The position numbers and the translations under genes were made by a program. A DNA stretch of 64,000 nucleotides from Pleurotus djamor (Eukaryota; Basidiomycota; Agaricomycetes; Agaricales; Pleurotaceae): NCBI GenBank assembly GCA_029747585.1, contig JAPEVF010000172.1, positions 1-64,000 on the forward strand, in the 5' to 3' direction. The notes under the pieces were generated by a model that saw only the letters and a program-made list of their open reading frames with translations, was not told the DNA's origin and did no database searches. The stretch's first letter is position 1. Each line of letters starts with the position of its first letter. Shown piece by piece: positions 44,136-55,601 of the stretch.

Positions 44136-45836
44136 TTACCAGATTGTGTCAGCCAAAACCTCTGCAACATCTTGGGCGAACCAGTTGTGGGCCTCACCTG
44201 TTGAACAAGGTGTCAGCGGGAAAGAAGCAGTAATATTACAGCGTACTCACTGGAAGGATGGTAATCGTTACTAGAAGAAATGGATAAGTGAGCGCTTGAT
44301 ACAAGGGGTCTAAGGATAAGAAACGTACCCCCAGAAGATCCCGCTTCCGGAACCATAAGAGGTGGCATCGATAAATCCATATGCGGTAGGATCATCAAGA
44401 ATGCGGCTGAAAGATGGTTGCGAATCCCAGACAAAGGTGGTAACCTATGATGAAAGCATTGACACGAAGACCAGTGCTCCAAGAGGAATTTACGTACGCC
44501 GCTATGGGTCGCCTTGAAATCAGCAGCTTTAGCGATCAGTTTAGCGTTGAATCCTTCGATGACAGACTTCTCCAGAGCACGCCCATCTGCGTTGTTCTGG
44601 TTGAGCATCTAGATTAGAGCCAATGGAGTTAGCGAGAATGTATGCCAGTCAAGATAGGAACACACCAGGGGTGATCGGTCAATAGGGGGTACGGTAGCAA
44701 AGAGGAAAGTTCTTGCTCCGGAAGCGCTGTGACGGAAGGGGTTAGAATGTTATGGGACACATTGCTTAGGCCAAGGCGTACTACTATGGGGTGGGTCAGT
44801 GGTCTGAAATGGGCAACGAATGAGAAGGGAGAGAAAACGCACAAGCTGTTCGACCAAAGCAAACTCGGCGTTCAAAAGAGTATCAGAGAAACTGATCCAT
44901 AAACATATGAGCTCTCGGCAGTCGCATCGAATGGATGTGGGCTTACGCGGCACGGTCCCCACCAAGGTAGAAACTGTTTCCAATGTCGTTGATACCGATG
45001 AAGATGGAGAAGAGGGAGTTGGCACTGGTCCACGGGGTGGAAGGCGGCTTGCTTGCGACCGTAGTCAGGAATTGGTTGACCTGATCCGTAAGGGAAAGGA
45101 CGGTCGGTGTATACGGCTGGACAAGGTTCGCATCGATCGTGGCACCACCATAGGCGTAGTTATAGGTGTAAATGTGAGACTTGTTGTAAGTAGTCGTCCC
45201 GAAGCCGACCCAGTTCGCCCCGCCAGTTGCTGTCCAGCCTGGGAAAGGAGGGTTGCCGATAGGATTGGCATCATTGGGGAGGTCTCCACTGGGCGTGAAG
45301 CCAGTCTGAGTGTATGAATCTCCGCTAGAGTGGAATCAGAAGACATGGAGGAAGATTGAAGCGAAAGTCCCTCACAAGCTGAACCAGTAATTTACGGCAC
45401 CAGGCGTAACCGGAGTAGAGGAAGGAGATGCGCTTGAGGACGATACGCTTGAAGACGAAGACGTGGAAATCGGAACGCTAGAGCTGCTAGGTGCCTGCGA
45501 GCTCGTCGGGGAAGGGATGCACTGTGAGTACCCTGGAGCAGACCACTATGATAAGAAGGAGGAAATGTATATTTGGAATGTACCAACAGTCGTTCATGTG
45601 AGTACAAGTAGTGCTGAAGATAGGTCAGATGTTTGCACGACACAGGGATTGTTAATAGCTCACCCGGAAACACAAGTTGTTGGTCCAGTCCAGTTAATTC
45701 CGCCACCTAAGAAAGGTCTAAGCTGCAAGGGAGAGTAGTGTTGAGCGTTGAGCTTACATTGTCCCCAGACTGTTTGCTGTGCCAAGACAGCAGAGGAAAC
45801 GGCGACTGTCACCAACGAGCTAAGGAAGAGCTTCAT
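44136..45836 (-). CDS. secreted CBM1-GDSL esterase (CE16-like), copy 1
   Basis: Signal peptide MKLFLSSLVTVAVSSAVLA is followed by a fungal cellulose-binding module, QTVWGQCGGINWTGPTTC then TTCTHMNDWYSQC (four Cys, aromatic triad). A Ser/Thr/Pro linker follows, then an SGNH/GDSL hydrolase: NYWFSFGDSYTQTGF (block I, catalytic Ser), GGANWVGFGTTTYNKS, YNYAYGGATID, SIFIGINDIG (Asn of block III) and NDYHPSS (Asp...His). It ends VAEVLADTIW. About 355 residues over ten or so exons. The arrangement is that of family CE16 acetylesterases, which remove acetyl groups from hemicellulose oligomers outside the cell. A paralogue lies 475 bases upstream. A TATATAAG box is 56 nt before the ATG. Confidence 0.85.
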
Positions 45837-45891
45837 AATTTTGCCCAGGTCAAAGCAGAATGTTGATCCGCATCGTCCAAAACATAGGAAA

Positions 45892-45899
45892 CTTATATA
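45892..45899 (-). promoter_or_regulatory. TATA box of esterase copy 1
   Basis: TATATAAG on the minus strand, 56 nt upstream of ATG 45836. Confidence 0.45.
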
Positions 45900-46310
45900 C
45901 CCCCACGAAACATGTCATGTGCTGAGTCGTTAGAGTGGTGTACGCGGCAGCCTCGGAAGAACCATTAGTCGTGTCATAACATGAGTTTCCCCAGAACGAA
46001 TCGCGGCGTTGAATGTATGAATGCGAGACCGAAGAAAGCCCGTTCAACACTAGGTGGAGGGTACCCTTTCGGAAGGGACGCGCGAGGGGTCGGTGCCTCG
46101 GTGTGGTGAGCTGGAAGGCTGACGTCAGAAGCACGATTGTATTTGGGCACAAAGATCCAAGACCACCCAAGACGCATAACCGCATGTCCGTTGTTATGGC
46201 GGATTCATTTACTGGTGGTCATCGAGGTACACTCGGAGAAGGCGGAACAATTATACGAAGAGAAGAAGATCGGCTATGCATGACTGATCGATCAAGTACA
46301 TACCCCGGGC

Positions 46311-47984
46311 CTACCACACAGTGTCGACGAGAAGGTTGGCCACCTGCTGAGCAAAGATACGATGGGCAGCGCCTGGATGATGTGAGGTGTCAAAACGCGT
46401 AAATACACACAGGAGAGCGTGCGTACTGGTTGGGTGGTACACGTCCCTGGAGGACCAGAGGAAAGTCGTCAGTAGGGAGAAAAATTCCTTTGAGCATTAC
46501 CCACCCCCAGAATATTCCAGCACCATTACCAACAGACGTCGCGTCGTTGAACCCATATGTACGGGGAGAATTTAAGATTGAAGTGAACATTGTATTGGAG
46601 TCCCATATCCAAGTTTGGACCTTTGGGGATAGAGCGGACAGGTAAGAAGAAGAAGTGGAAAGGGTCCGAAGGCCCGATGAATAATCCAACACCACGTACA
46701 TCAGCATGGCCAGACTGGAAAGACGCGACTTTGGATGCAAGCTTGGTGTTGTAGCCAGTGATGACTGCTTTCTCGGTAGCCTGGGCAGATGCGCCTTGTG
46801 ACATCATCTAGGGTTATGAGGTCGTAAGAAGGGTCAATATCGTTGGGGAGCAAAGGGCCAAAAATACCAGAGGCGACCTATCCACCGGAGGCACGTTGAT
46901 GAAAAGGAAGTTCCGCGCGCCTTGATCACTGGAAGTGGGTCAGGATGAGTTTACAATGTAAAGCCGAATGACAGACAACTATCACGATCAAGTCAGAATC
47001 AACGCAGAAAGGAGGATCGAAAGGACAGACTAGTTTCTGGACAAGGGCAAAGTACGCATTGAGGAGCGTATCCGAAAATCTACGAAAGCGGTCATGAACA
47101 CAACTCTACTCAAGGAGCGGTCACCTACGCGCTACGGTCACCGCCTTGGTTGTAAGTTGTCCCAATGTCATTAATACCAATCCAAAACGAGAAAATAGCG
47201 TTGGAACTCGTCCACGGAGCTGAGGCGGGCTTCTTGGCAACCGAGTTCAAAAACAAGTTGACTTGATCAGTCATGGAAAGGATGCTGGGTGTAAACGGAG
47301 GTACGAGTTTCGCGTCAATCGTAGCACCGCCGTACGCATAATTATACGTGAGCACAAGGGACTTGTTGAATGTCGTCGTCTGAAGGTCAATCCAGTTCGC
47401 TCCTCCCGTAGCGGTGTTCCCAGGATACGCTGGATTCCCTAGAGGATTCCCTGGAACAGGCACAGTCCCTGTTGAACTGAATCCAGTCTGGGTGTACGAA
47501 TCGCCACTAGAGTGACGGATGGGTGAGTCGTCTAAATGTGATGAATGGCGGTGAACTTACAAGCTGAACCAGAAATTAGCAGCGCCGGTAGGAAGCGGTC
47601 CGGACGATGTCGAAGTCACCGTTGTAGAAGGTGCAGGGGGCGGCACGGAAGGTCCTCCGGGAAGGCATTGACTATACCCTAACATTGAGTCCGTATATGA
47701 GGAAGTAGATGATAGTCGTCGATTTTCGCAACGCACAATCGTTGGAGTAGGTACAGGTGGCCCTGAAATGAGTTTTAGCCCTTGTTCAGCGGAAAGACAC
47801 ATTAGCTCACCCAGATACGCAGGTGGTTGGCCCAGTCCAACCGATGCCACCACCTAACCATCCTCAGAGATCAGCATCAAGGTTTCGGAGAAACAAAACA
47901 AAGCTTACATTGACCCCATACGCTTTGTTGCGCGAGAGCAACAGGGATGAGAGCGAGTAGATAGAGAGAAGACAACTGAGGCAT
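46311..47984 (-). CDS. secreted CBM1-GDSL esterase (CE16-like), copy 2
   Basis: Same architecture as the gene to its left. Signal peptide MPQLSSLYLLALIPVALA; CBM1 QSVWGQCGGIGWTGPTTC then ATCTYSNDWYSQC; linker GGPSVPPPAPSTTVTSTSS; then NFWFSF-GDSYTQTGF, GGANWIDLQTTTFNKS, YNYAYGGATIDAKL, FSFWIGINDIGTTY, TWIWDSNTMF, DVYHPTS and an end VANLLVDTVW. Intron positions match copy 1 throughout, so the pair arose by tandem duplication. All catalytic positions are kept in both. Expected extracellular, acting on plant cell-wall acetyl esters. A TATA-like CATAAAG lies about 40 bases upstream. Confidence 0.85.
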
Positions 47985-48520
47985 CTTTGCTGTATTTCAT
48001 GTTGGAATATCGAGCTCTTTATGCAAGTTGCGGCCGCCGATGCCTCCAGGAAGGGAAACCGCAGAGGATGCTTCTTAGTTCTGAAGGTGCCGACATATAG
48101 GCAAAGAGTTTTGGAATGAATGAACGGGAGTAGCGAGAAACTTGGATGAATCAATCCACTATGTCGGATATCATTTTCGTCCATCATCAGGCGGCCGCTC
48201 AGCGCTCAGCGCCAAGAAGAAAAACCTGATGAACTTGTGATGAACGGTTGGGTATTGGGTTCATCCTGGTATGTTTTCCGACGACGAGCCAAGGAGGGCC
48301 CGAAAAGCCTGAAGTAAGTACTGGCAGATGCCATAAGTATTCGACGAAAGACGCCTGCCTTGGTGGTTTCAAACTTCAAGGCGACAGCGTCATTTGGGTT
48401 CGTGGGAGTTTAACATAGGAGCACCAGGGACTGAGGAGCCTCTCCGGGCGATGTTGGTGACCGAAGGAACTAGTAGGTTTGAAACTGTACTGGAATGGAA
48501 TTATGCCAAAGGCTCAGGAC
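47985..48520. other. intergenic
   Basis: Upstream region of esterase copy 2 and 3' flank of the acyltransferase gene. NotI-like GCGGCCGC words at about 48030 and 48190. No gene seen. Confidence 0.4.
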
Positions 48521-50335
48521 TTAGTAGCTACCAGCTTCAAGATCCAGTCCTAAGAGCATAAACTTCTTCCAAACTCCCAAGCAAACCTTTATTTCACCAG
48601 CCGTTACGATGTTGGCGTTATAATCAGCGCTGAGCTGGATGACACCTTTCCAGGTGGTAATTCGGAAGCACCTTGATGAGGCATGGAGTGATAAGACCTT
48701 GAGGAATGAACGGCAATGAGGCAACGACTCACGGCGCTGGGTCAGTTTGGTTCACGGACAAGATGAACTTCGGAAGCGTCAAAACGACTCGACCTGAAGG
48801 ATATGAAAACTCGGAGTCCAACCACTTTTCGGATATCCCGTCGCTCGAAAATATGAATCCATTATGCGGTGGATACCTGGAATACAAGTGAGAACAATGA
48901 CGTTCATCAATAGGAGATGCTCACGAATTCGCTTTGAGCTGACTGATCGTAGCTTTCGCAAAAATATGCCCTACCAATCCCATAAAATTGATGGGGTCGG
49001 GGAGATGTTGCTTAGCAACATACTGCTCTCTGATCACCTTCATGACTTTGACGAGAACGTCTTTCGTGAAAGGTATCACAAGCGTATCATCGGGAGCTAG
49101 GAATAAAGAGACGGGGACGCTGATGTCGGAAATACCCAGGCAGCACCCAGTGAACCCTTCGTGCGAAGAGTATGGTGCAATGAGTGACGAACGGCAGTTC
49201 ATCAGATGATGGCTGTTGATAGACCGCAACTTGGCCTCTGGTGTAGGTGGGTTGTGCGCAATGACCACCATCGCCAGGGCTGCGTGGGCTTCGTCGAGTA
49301 AACCAAGGTTAGTGTGTTGGATGGACGCTAACAAGGATCAAGCTGCCTACCTAGGTGAGAGATGGTGTATGACTGCCCCGTCTTATTGGACTTCATGGCC
49401 GCTATTAGTCGAGTCGATTCATCTATTGAGAAGGAATCTTCTTCTCTGGCATGCGTTGGCATGCCAATAGCTGCATCTCGAGGTTTGAACGAGTGTGATG
49501 TCTTGAATAACAATTCAATGAAGCGACGATGGCTCAGTATCGAAGGACAACGCACCTTTTCAAAGCCTGCGAAAGCTTGAAATAATGAAGCTACCGCTCC
49601 ATAATATGGATGAGCGAAGGTGGGTTCCTCCGTCGATTCGGGAGGGATAGGTTGCGGGATGGAGGGCAGAAGGATGTTGAACGCAGCGGGCGTCAGATAA
49701 GCGCCTTCGGTTCCCCACTGAAGTGACGAGGATGATGAGGCAGACGTCCCTAAACTTTGAGCAAGACAACGAAGATATTTGGAGAGGATTATTTTGACGC
49801 CGTTGCCATCGAAGGTAGCGTGATGTGTGTGGAAGAGAAAGTTGAAGGTTGAAACGAGTCCGTCGGCTCGACTTGGGCCAAAAACGAGGTAGCTGAAGGT
49901 AAGGTCTCCGTCCTGGGATGGAACTTGCTTCTGCGCGATTTGGTTGCGGGATCTGACAACGTTCAGCACTTTTTGGCGCTGGACGATGAACGTGCGGTCT
50001 GCCCAGTCTGCAACACTACGTTCCGAGCCTAGCTTATAGACTAAGCGAGAAGTACCGTCGTCTTCGGGGTCGATGGTAGCTGCAATTGTGGGATAGTAAA
50101 AGCGAAGCCAGATCCACGTATCCCTTGCTGCAGCAACGAGCTGTGTCTCGGATAAGGATACTTTGACGTCGATTTGAGCACCGAGAACGATCGTCTGCGC
50201 GCCCTTATGGAATCGCGTCCACACATCGTAGACAGCTTCAGCGCCTCCGAGCATGCGAGCGAAACCATCCTTTGACGGCAGTTCCCTCCAAGCGAACACG
50301 CTTTGGTCGAATTTCTGCAAGATAGCGGCTTCCAT
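48521..50335 (-). CDS. HHxxxDG-type acyltransferase (Tri3-like)
   Basis: The first long exon starts MEAAILQKFDQSVFAWRELP and has FHKGAQTIVLGAQIDVKVSL, TWIWLRFYYPTIAATID, LTFSYLVFGPSR, and the catalytic FHTHHATFDGNGVK (H-H-x-x-x-D-G). Following exons read HAALAMVVIAHNPPTPEAKL, INSHHLMNCRS, DISVPVSLFLAPDD, FIFSSDGISEKWLDSEF, FRITTWKGVIQLSADYN and an end LGLDLEAGSY. About 480 residues. The motif and layout fit the CoA-dependent acyltransferase/condensation-domain fold, closest in pattern to fungal 15-O-acetyltransferase (Tri3)-like enzymes of secondary metabolism. The substrate is unknown and no biosynthetic core gene is beside it. The start could be a few codons further upstream. Confidence 0.7.
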
Positions 50336-50923
50336 GATGAGAGACATAAGCAGACGTTGTGTATAAAAGCAAAGAGTGTTGGCCATACCTTATATGCGTG
50401 CATGAAGCGGGATTAGCCACAATCCTATCGCCATAAGAGCTGGAGTCCGAGCCTCCTTGGAATGCGCTCAGGAAACGATTCGAACCACGAAGCTCCAAGA
50501 CTCGCTCCGATCCGTGTAACGTTTGCTCTTAGGAGAGGTAACGTGACACGATAGGGGAATATGGGAAAGACTCAAGCACCAGAAATGACAGGGATAAACC
50601 GTATCGATTTTGGGGAGTCTGAAGGACTCGATAACAAAGTACGTAGACTATAAATACGTAGGAAGCTATGAAGTCCTAAAGTAGATAACTAGTCTCGTGA
50701 AACGACAGACATGAGGTGCTCGGAATGGATGGGGAAGTCGAGATTAGCGATGAGCTACCGTAGGAAAAAGGAGGTAAGTATAGAATAGGAAAGTAAAGCG
50801 CTCGCGTCGTTACACACGCCCTCCCGTACAAGTAGAACCTTGTGCGCAAATGAGTAAATAAAATGGGGGGAAGGTTCCCGGAATTAAGAGTGAATAAAGA
50901 GGAAGAAGGATACCAAAATATCC
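50336..50923. other. intergenic
   Basis: No gene seen. A minus-strand frame (50498 leftward) could supply an alternative first exon for the acyltransferase, but it joins only by dropping several codons. Confidence 0.35.
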
Positions 50924-52319
50924 TCAGCCGTCAACCTGCATCGCATCCGACGAGTAGCCTTGGTAGCCTTGTCCGCGGGATCTGCCACGGGGTTGGTGGT
51001 GATGGTTCCCATGATAGGGATGCCCACGGTGAGAGCCACGATGACCAGACCCGTTACGGAGGCTCTGCGAGAGCATACGAGTGAGCCGTTCGTTGTCGTC
51101 CATGAGCTTGGCTCCGTAGAAGGTCGTAGCCTTGGCTTGGAAGGCGGAGGCTCGTTCTTCACTGGTCTGGGCAACTGGACGAAGGGTATCCATGCCTAAG
51201 TCGCTATCCCGTCCGTCGAAGACTGAGTAGTAGGGTTGGTCCCTGAAGTCCTGGACGTGACAGCGGCGTTGATCGTTCGTGCGCTTGGGGAGACGAGGAC
51301 CCGAGGGAGGAGGATCCGAGTGACGAGGAGCGGGGTTCTCACGAGCGAGGTCGTTGATGCCACGACGGTCGGGGACAATGCCGAAGAGGACGGGACTAGG
51401 GGTTTTGAGTTTAATGACGGTACCGTTGGAAAGGACGGTGGAGAATCCACGATGGCGAGGGAGATCACTGAGCCGAAGACAGTCCACCACCATGTTGTAC
51501 TCGTAACAAGGGTGGGCGCGGTGGAATTCCAGGGTAGCGTCGTTTCCTTCTTCGATCTCTCGGCTGACATCAAACATCGCCCAAACAAACTCCTGGGTGA
51601 CTCGGTAGGTCATCTGAGTGTTGACGTTGTGGAAGCAGAAGTCCCCCGACCCATCGTTAGCGATCGAAAGCACCTTGTCGAGGTCCGGGTGGATGGACGG
51701 ATTGTTGGTGCGAACACTCGCGCGCCGAGCAACTTCCTCAACAGTAGGGGGAACACAAGGTCCAAAGGGAACAGGTGCTACTGGGTGAGGCATAGCCGCT
51801 GGCTGAATNGGGAGGCGGAGGTGGCACATGGGGGCCGGAGATGAACATGATCGAGGACGGCGCTGGCGATGCGGGAGGATCATTGACTTGAAGGGAGGGG
51901 CAGGCTATCTGGACGTTTTGATACATCAAACCTGGGTAGTTACCCTTCATGAGTGATGCATCGTTGGGGGTAATTACCGTAGAGGGCGAAAGTGATGTAT
52001 CACGATATATCATGTCAACTTGAACGGCGTCAGCCTTCCTTCTCCGTTTGGACGATTTGTCAGCCACTGGATACATCCACAAATGGGTGTTCCGCACAGC
52101 GTCGGCACGTCTCCCATCGTCGATTTCGCAGCCAGCTTCGTTGATGCGCCTGTCATTACGCCACACTTGCAGCGCGAAATTCTGTCGATCGATTATTAAA
52201 TGATGCCTCCCTTGAATGTCTGAAAAACAAATATGATTTTGGACGGCCAATGTTTTTCTTGGAACGACATATAGTAGGATCATGGGAAAAATCTCAGAAA
52301 AATCGTCATGGTTGCTCAT
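50924..52319 (-). CDS. hypothetical protein, proline/histidine-rich C-terminus
   Basis: One frame from MSNHDDFSEIFPMILLYVVP through FSDIQGRHHLIIDRQNF, RRADAVRNTHLWMYPV, VDMIYRDTSLSPSTVITPND and ASLMKGNYPGLMYQNV reaches a poly-Pro stretch. There an N (51809, in poly-C) coincides with a frame change. It continues as MPHPVAPVPFGPCVPPTVEE, GDFCFHNVNTQMTYRV, DATLEFHRAHPCYEYNMVVD and CLRLSDLPRHRGFSTVL. The tail is rich in Gly, His and Arg (GHRGSHRGHPYHGNHHHQPR) and ends SDAMQVDG. About 465 residues. Not recognised. A RG/H-rich tail suggests RNA binding. A piece of the same sequence recurs at 61349-61412, so it belongs to a dispersed family. Confidence 0.6.
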
Positions 52320-52775
52320 TCTGTCACTTCTATCATCTAAATCCGTCTTGACACATATGATCTAAAACCATAGATGTTAATAAATCTGCAATTTCGGCTC
52401 GATTTTGGTTTTTCGCTACGGCGCGGGCACAGGAAAACTGGGTGGTATCACCAGATAATTGGCTCTCTCTTATGTGTTTTTAGTTCTCTCTTATGTGTCT
52501 CTGTCTTTAACAATTCTACCGTCTATCCGCGCACACTGAGTTTCTGGCCCGAGCATTTTCATCGTTGAACTTAAACGTTGAAACGCAAAGATGGCTGGCG
52601 CCTATTTCATAGCGCCGAAAAGCTGTTCAACGTTCAACTTGCAACTTCGACGCGCCAAAGCCATCTCGTGGACGGCTTCTTCACGCCCACATCTCTTTCA
52701 ATGAAGGCGAAACACTCTATTCTCGCAGCACATCAAGAAAGTAACAAGCAACTAACAACAACTAATCTAAGTATT
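52320..52775. other. intergenic
   Basis: No gene seen between the divergent/convergent neighbours. GCGCC words recur at 52597-52650. Confidence 0.35.
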
Positions 52776-54555
52776 TCAACTTGCTCGGCCCCTCCCTTTT
52801 GTCCTCCGGCCTCCACGTTTGAGCGACGCGATCTGTTCTGTATGCTGAGGCTTGCGTGTCCGTTTCCCATCGACAATCAACCCTCGATCGACCGACTCAG
52901 CTCGTCTACGTTTCGGGAGCCCAGCGGCTGGAGTGGCCTCTCCTGTTGTGGTTGGAACCCTGGTCGTGACTGTGGTAACAATTGATGTCGCGGTTGAGAC
53001 TGTGGCCTCAGTTTGTGCTGTTACCTCGGGTACGACAGAATCGGCGAGCAGAGGGGGAGGGGGTAACGTGAGCGGTGCAATGGGCATGCTAGGAGTTGGG
53101 GAAGTGGATGCCGGAGGGTGCTGATGCGGTGCGGCCTCGGTTTGTGCTGTGGTGCCGGGTACGATAGAACCGGTGATCAGAGGGGGTAACGCCGGTGGGA
53201 AGGTCCATGGATCATTTAGCTCCTGAACGAGGGAGGTGTAAGGCATGGAATTGAGCGTGCGCAAGTCGAAGCCTACTCCATCGTCAGCGAAGGGGATAGG
53301 CTGGAAGCTAGGGTCCATGAGATCGACTGGAGGGGTAGGTGCTGGCGTAAAGCTTGCGATTGGTTGAGAAACCACTGCGGCCGCTGGTACTGGGACTGCT
53401 CCATCACCTGGAGATAGTGCACGCGCCGCACATTCATCCGAAGCTACACAACCCCGTGAGTTAGCGATACTCAACCTTTCGAGCAAATTGGATGCTCACT
53501 ATAGACCGTTTGCGCCCACGTCTGATAAGATGTGACTATCTTTTCATAGAACGGGCCGGTCGCCTTTCGAAACGATTCACCCGAGCTGTTTTTGCCATAA
53601 TGGAACCTAGCATCAAATGATGTCGATGAGGCCTGATGCGTTAATTGGAATAGGTAGGTTCGAAGACACACCCCAATGTATTAATAGCCCCTCCATTGGA
53701 TGGATCAGGACCGCCAGCGATAAGGGTACATGTCCAACCGGTCATGCGGTGGAAATCCGTGCTGAACATCTCGAAGACGGCGGGGATGTTCCCGATGTTC
53801 CTGGTTATAGCTGGTGAGCCAGCCGCTTGGGCTCCACAAAAGATATTAGGCTTACTCGGCGTAGTCAGCTGGTCCCTCAGGTTCCTCTTGCTTTTGCTTC
53901 TCCTTCCATTCCTCGCAGTAAGCCTCGTAATTCTTGATGATTTCATCTTTGACATCTTGAGTTAGAGTTTCGTAGAGAGCGGCCGCATGGCTTCGATGAT
54001 TGGGGAGAAAAGTTTTCGTCTTTTTTTTAGGAACTGGCGGCTTGTCGCGGGATGCAGGTGCACCAGGTGCAGGCGGTTCAGTGGGTGCGGCGGGCGTTGT
54101 TTCACCTGTATCATCCGTTTCGGCGGGTGTCGTGTCAGCTGTCTCATCCGTTTCAATGCCGGCAGTCTTGAGGTGAGTTTTGTAGTACATTTTTTGGTAG
54201 AATTGCATTAACTGAGGTTTTCGGCTGGCGTTTGTCCATTTCCAGGTTTTCCCTACTTTCGGACGTTTTTTTCTCCTTGCGGTATCTGAAAAATCTTTTC
54301 ACATACTATCATTCCAGGGTACTGGTAAGCCTCGATTTGATGCCGTGATATATTAGGGAGACTGACCTCTTTTTGCGCGTCCAAGTCTTCCCCCAACACC
54401 AAGTTCTGATCCACCGGCCACCTCTCAAACCATTCTTTGAAGAGAGGAATCCACAATGATTCGAAATCCTTTTTCTTCTGGGCCTCAAGGTAGGCATTCA
54501 GATGCTTTTCCAAGAAGGCCTTTTGCTCAGAGTTAACCTTTTCAGGTGGTGCCAT
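52776..54555 (-). CDS. uncharacterised basidiomycete family protein with C-terminal NLS
   Basis: Exon 1 is MAPPEKVNSEQKAFLEKHLN with FKEWFERWPVDQNLVLGED. Exon 2 reads KTWKWTNASRKPQLMQFYQK, an acidic Thr/Pro linker, then LTQDVKDEIIKNYEAYCEEW. Exon 3 reads NIGNIPAVFEMFSTDFHRMT and GWTCTLIAGGPDPSNGG. Exon 4 is FHYGKNSSGESFRKATGPFY. A Pro-rich tail ends in basic KRRRAESVDRG and KRGGRRTKGRGRAS. The T-G-W-x-x-x-L-x-x-G-G-P-x-P then F-H-x-G order is a recurrent pattern of an unnamed protein group in Agaricomycetes. Function unknown, probably nuclear. The exon 1-2 join works only if one A is missing in a seven-base run (54266-54272). It shares a 193-base divergent promoter with the gene at 54749. Confidence 0.6.
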
Positions 54556-54748
54556 GCTGGAGCCGTATGCTGGGGAGTGAGGCTACGAAGCCTCTTTTTG
54601 CGTCGTCTGACCAGAGCCAACCACCACCACCTTCCTGGTGAGCTTATTTTTCTATCCAAGCCGGCAAGTCACGTTTATTAATTAATTTTTCCTATTCAAA
54701 AAGCCTTCGTCGTTCGCTAGGCTCCCTATCCAACTCCCCCAGTTCGAT

Positions 54749-55514
54749 ATGCACCAGAACGCCAACCAGAACATCCACCCTGACGTCCTTGCCGACCTTT
54801 TCGCGGGCATCGACCTGGACAGCATCGTCACGGCCGCAAGAATGGTTCGCTCAACTCAAGCGTCGGATGCTTCCCCGCCCACTGTTACTATCACCACCGT
54901 GTCGCCAGACTCGCCTCCTACGACCACGACCCATCAGGGTCGGGTCACGCGTGTTGAAGTTGATGGTCTCGAAGCGACCCCCGAAGGTACATGAAGTTTT
55001 CTTTTTTATTTTGCATCACTTTTCACTAACGTGGTCCTAGCTCGCTTCCAGTGTCCCAACTGTGACTACGACCTCGCGCTTATCAGGGTCGAACGGCCGG
55101 ACTCTGCGGAGACGGTGTCTTCGCCGACCACTCCCCCTCGTGCTGCAGCAACGCAACACGGGTCTTTTCCAGCGCTACGTACGCCTGCTCCCGTGATGCG
55201 TCCGGTGGCATCAGTTGCGTCGTCTTCCAGGAACCCAGTCCCTCCGTCGCCCCAACGGACCAGAGGAAGGTTCGAATGGTACACCGTCATCAGGGGCCGT
55301 GAGCTAGGTGTGTTTCGTGGATGGTACGTCTCATATTCTTTGTCCGCTTTTTCACATCGCTTACATGTGGCGTAGGGATGCAACCGAGCCTCATGTTGCA
55401 GGTCTTGACCGAAACGGATACTGTCGAGGGTTTAACTCCGAGGTGGAAGCGTATAGATTTTTTGTCGAGCAATCCGCCGCGGGCTTGACCCGCCAAGTCA
55501 CTGACTCCACGTAG
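54749..55514 (+). CDS. protein with RNase H1 N-terminal hybrid-binding (viroplasmin-like) domain
   Basis: Three exons. MHQNANQNIHPDVLADLFAG, then a Thr/Ser-rich region, a CPNCDY knuckle, a Pro/Ser linker, and across the last intron FEWYTVIRGRELGVFRGWDA, TEPHVAGLDRNGYCRGFNSE and VEAYRFFVEQ. The pattern W-Y-x-V-x-x-G-x-x-x-G-V-[FY]-x-x-W, V-x-G and F-x-S-x-x-E-A is the small domain at the N-terminus of eukaryotic RNase H1 that binds RNA/DNA hybrids. No catalytic RNase H domain follows (TAG at 55512-55514). About 220 residues. Hybrid-binding domains alone are found in many mushroom genes of unknown role. It runs divergently from 54555 and converges on 55602. Confidence 0.7.
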
Positions 55515-55601
55515 CCCGCGACGTCGTTCATAGATGTACCTTGCCATTTCGTACAAGTTTGACAGCCTCACAATATGATTCATCCCCGCTCCCTATGATG
55601 A

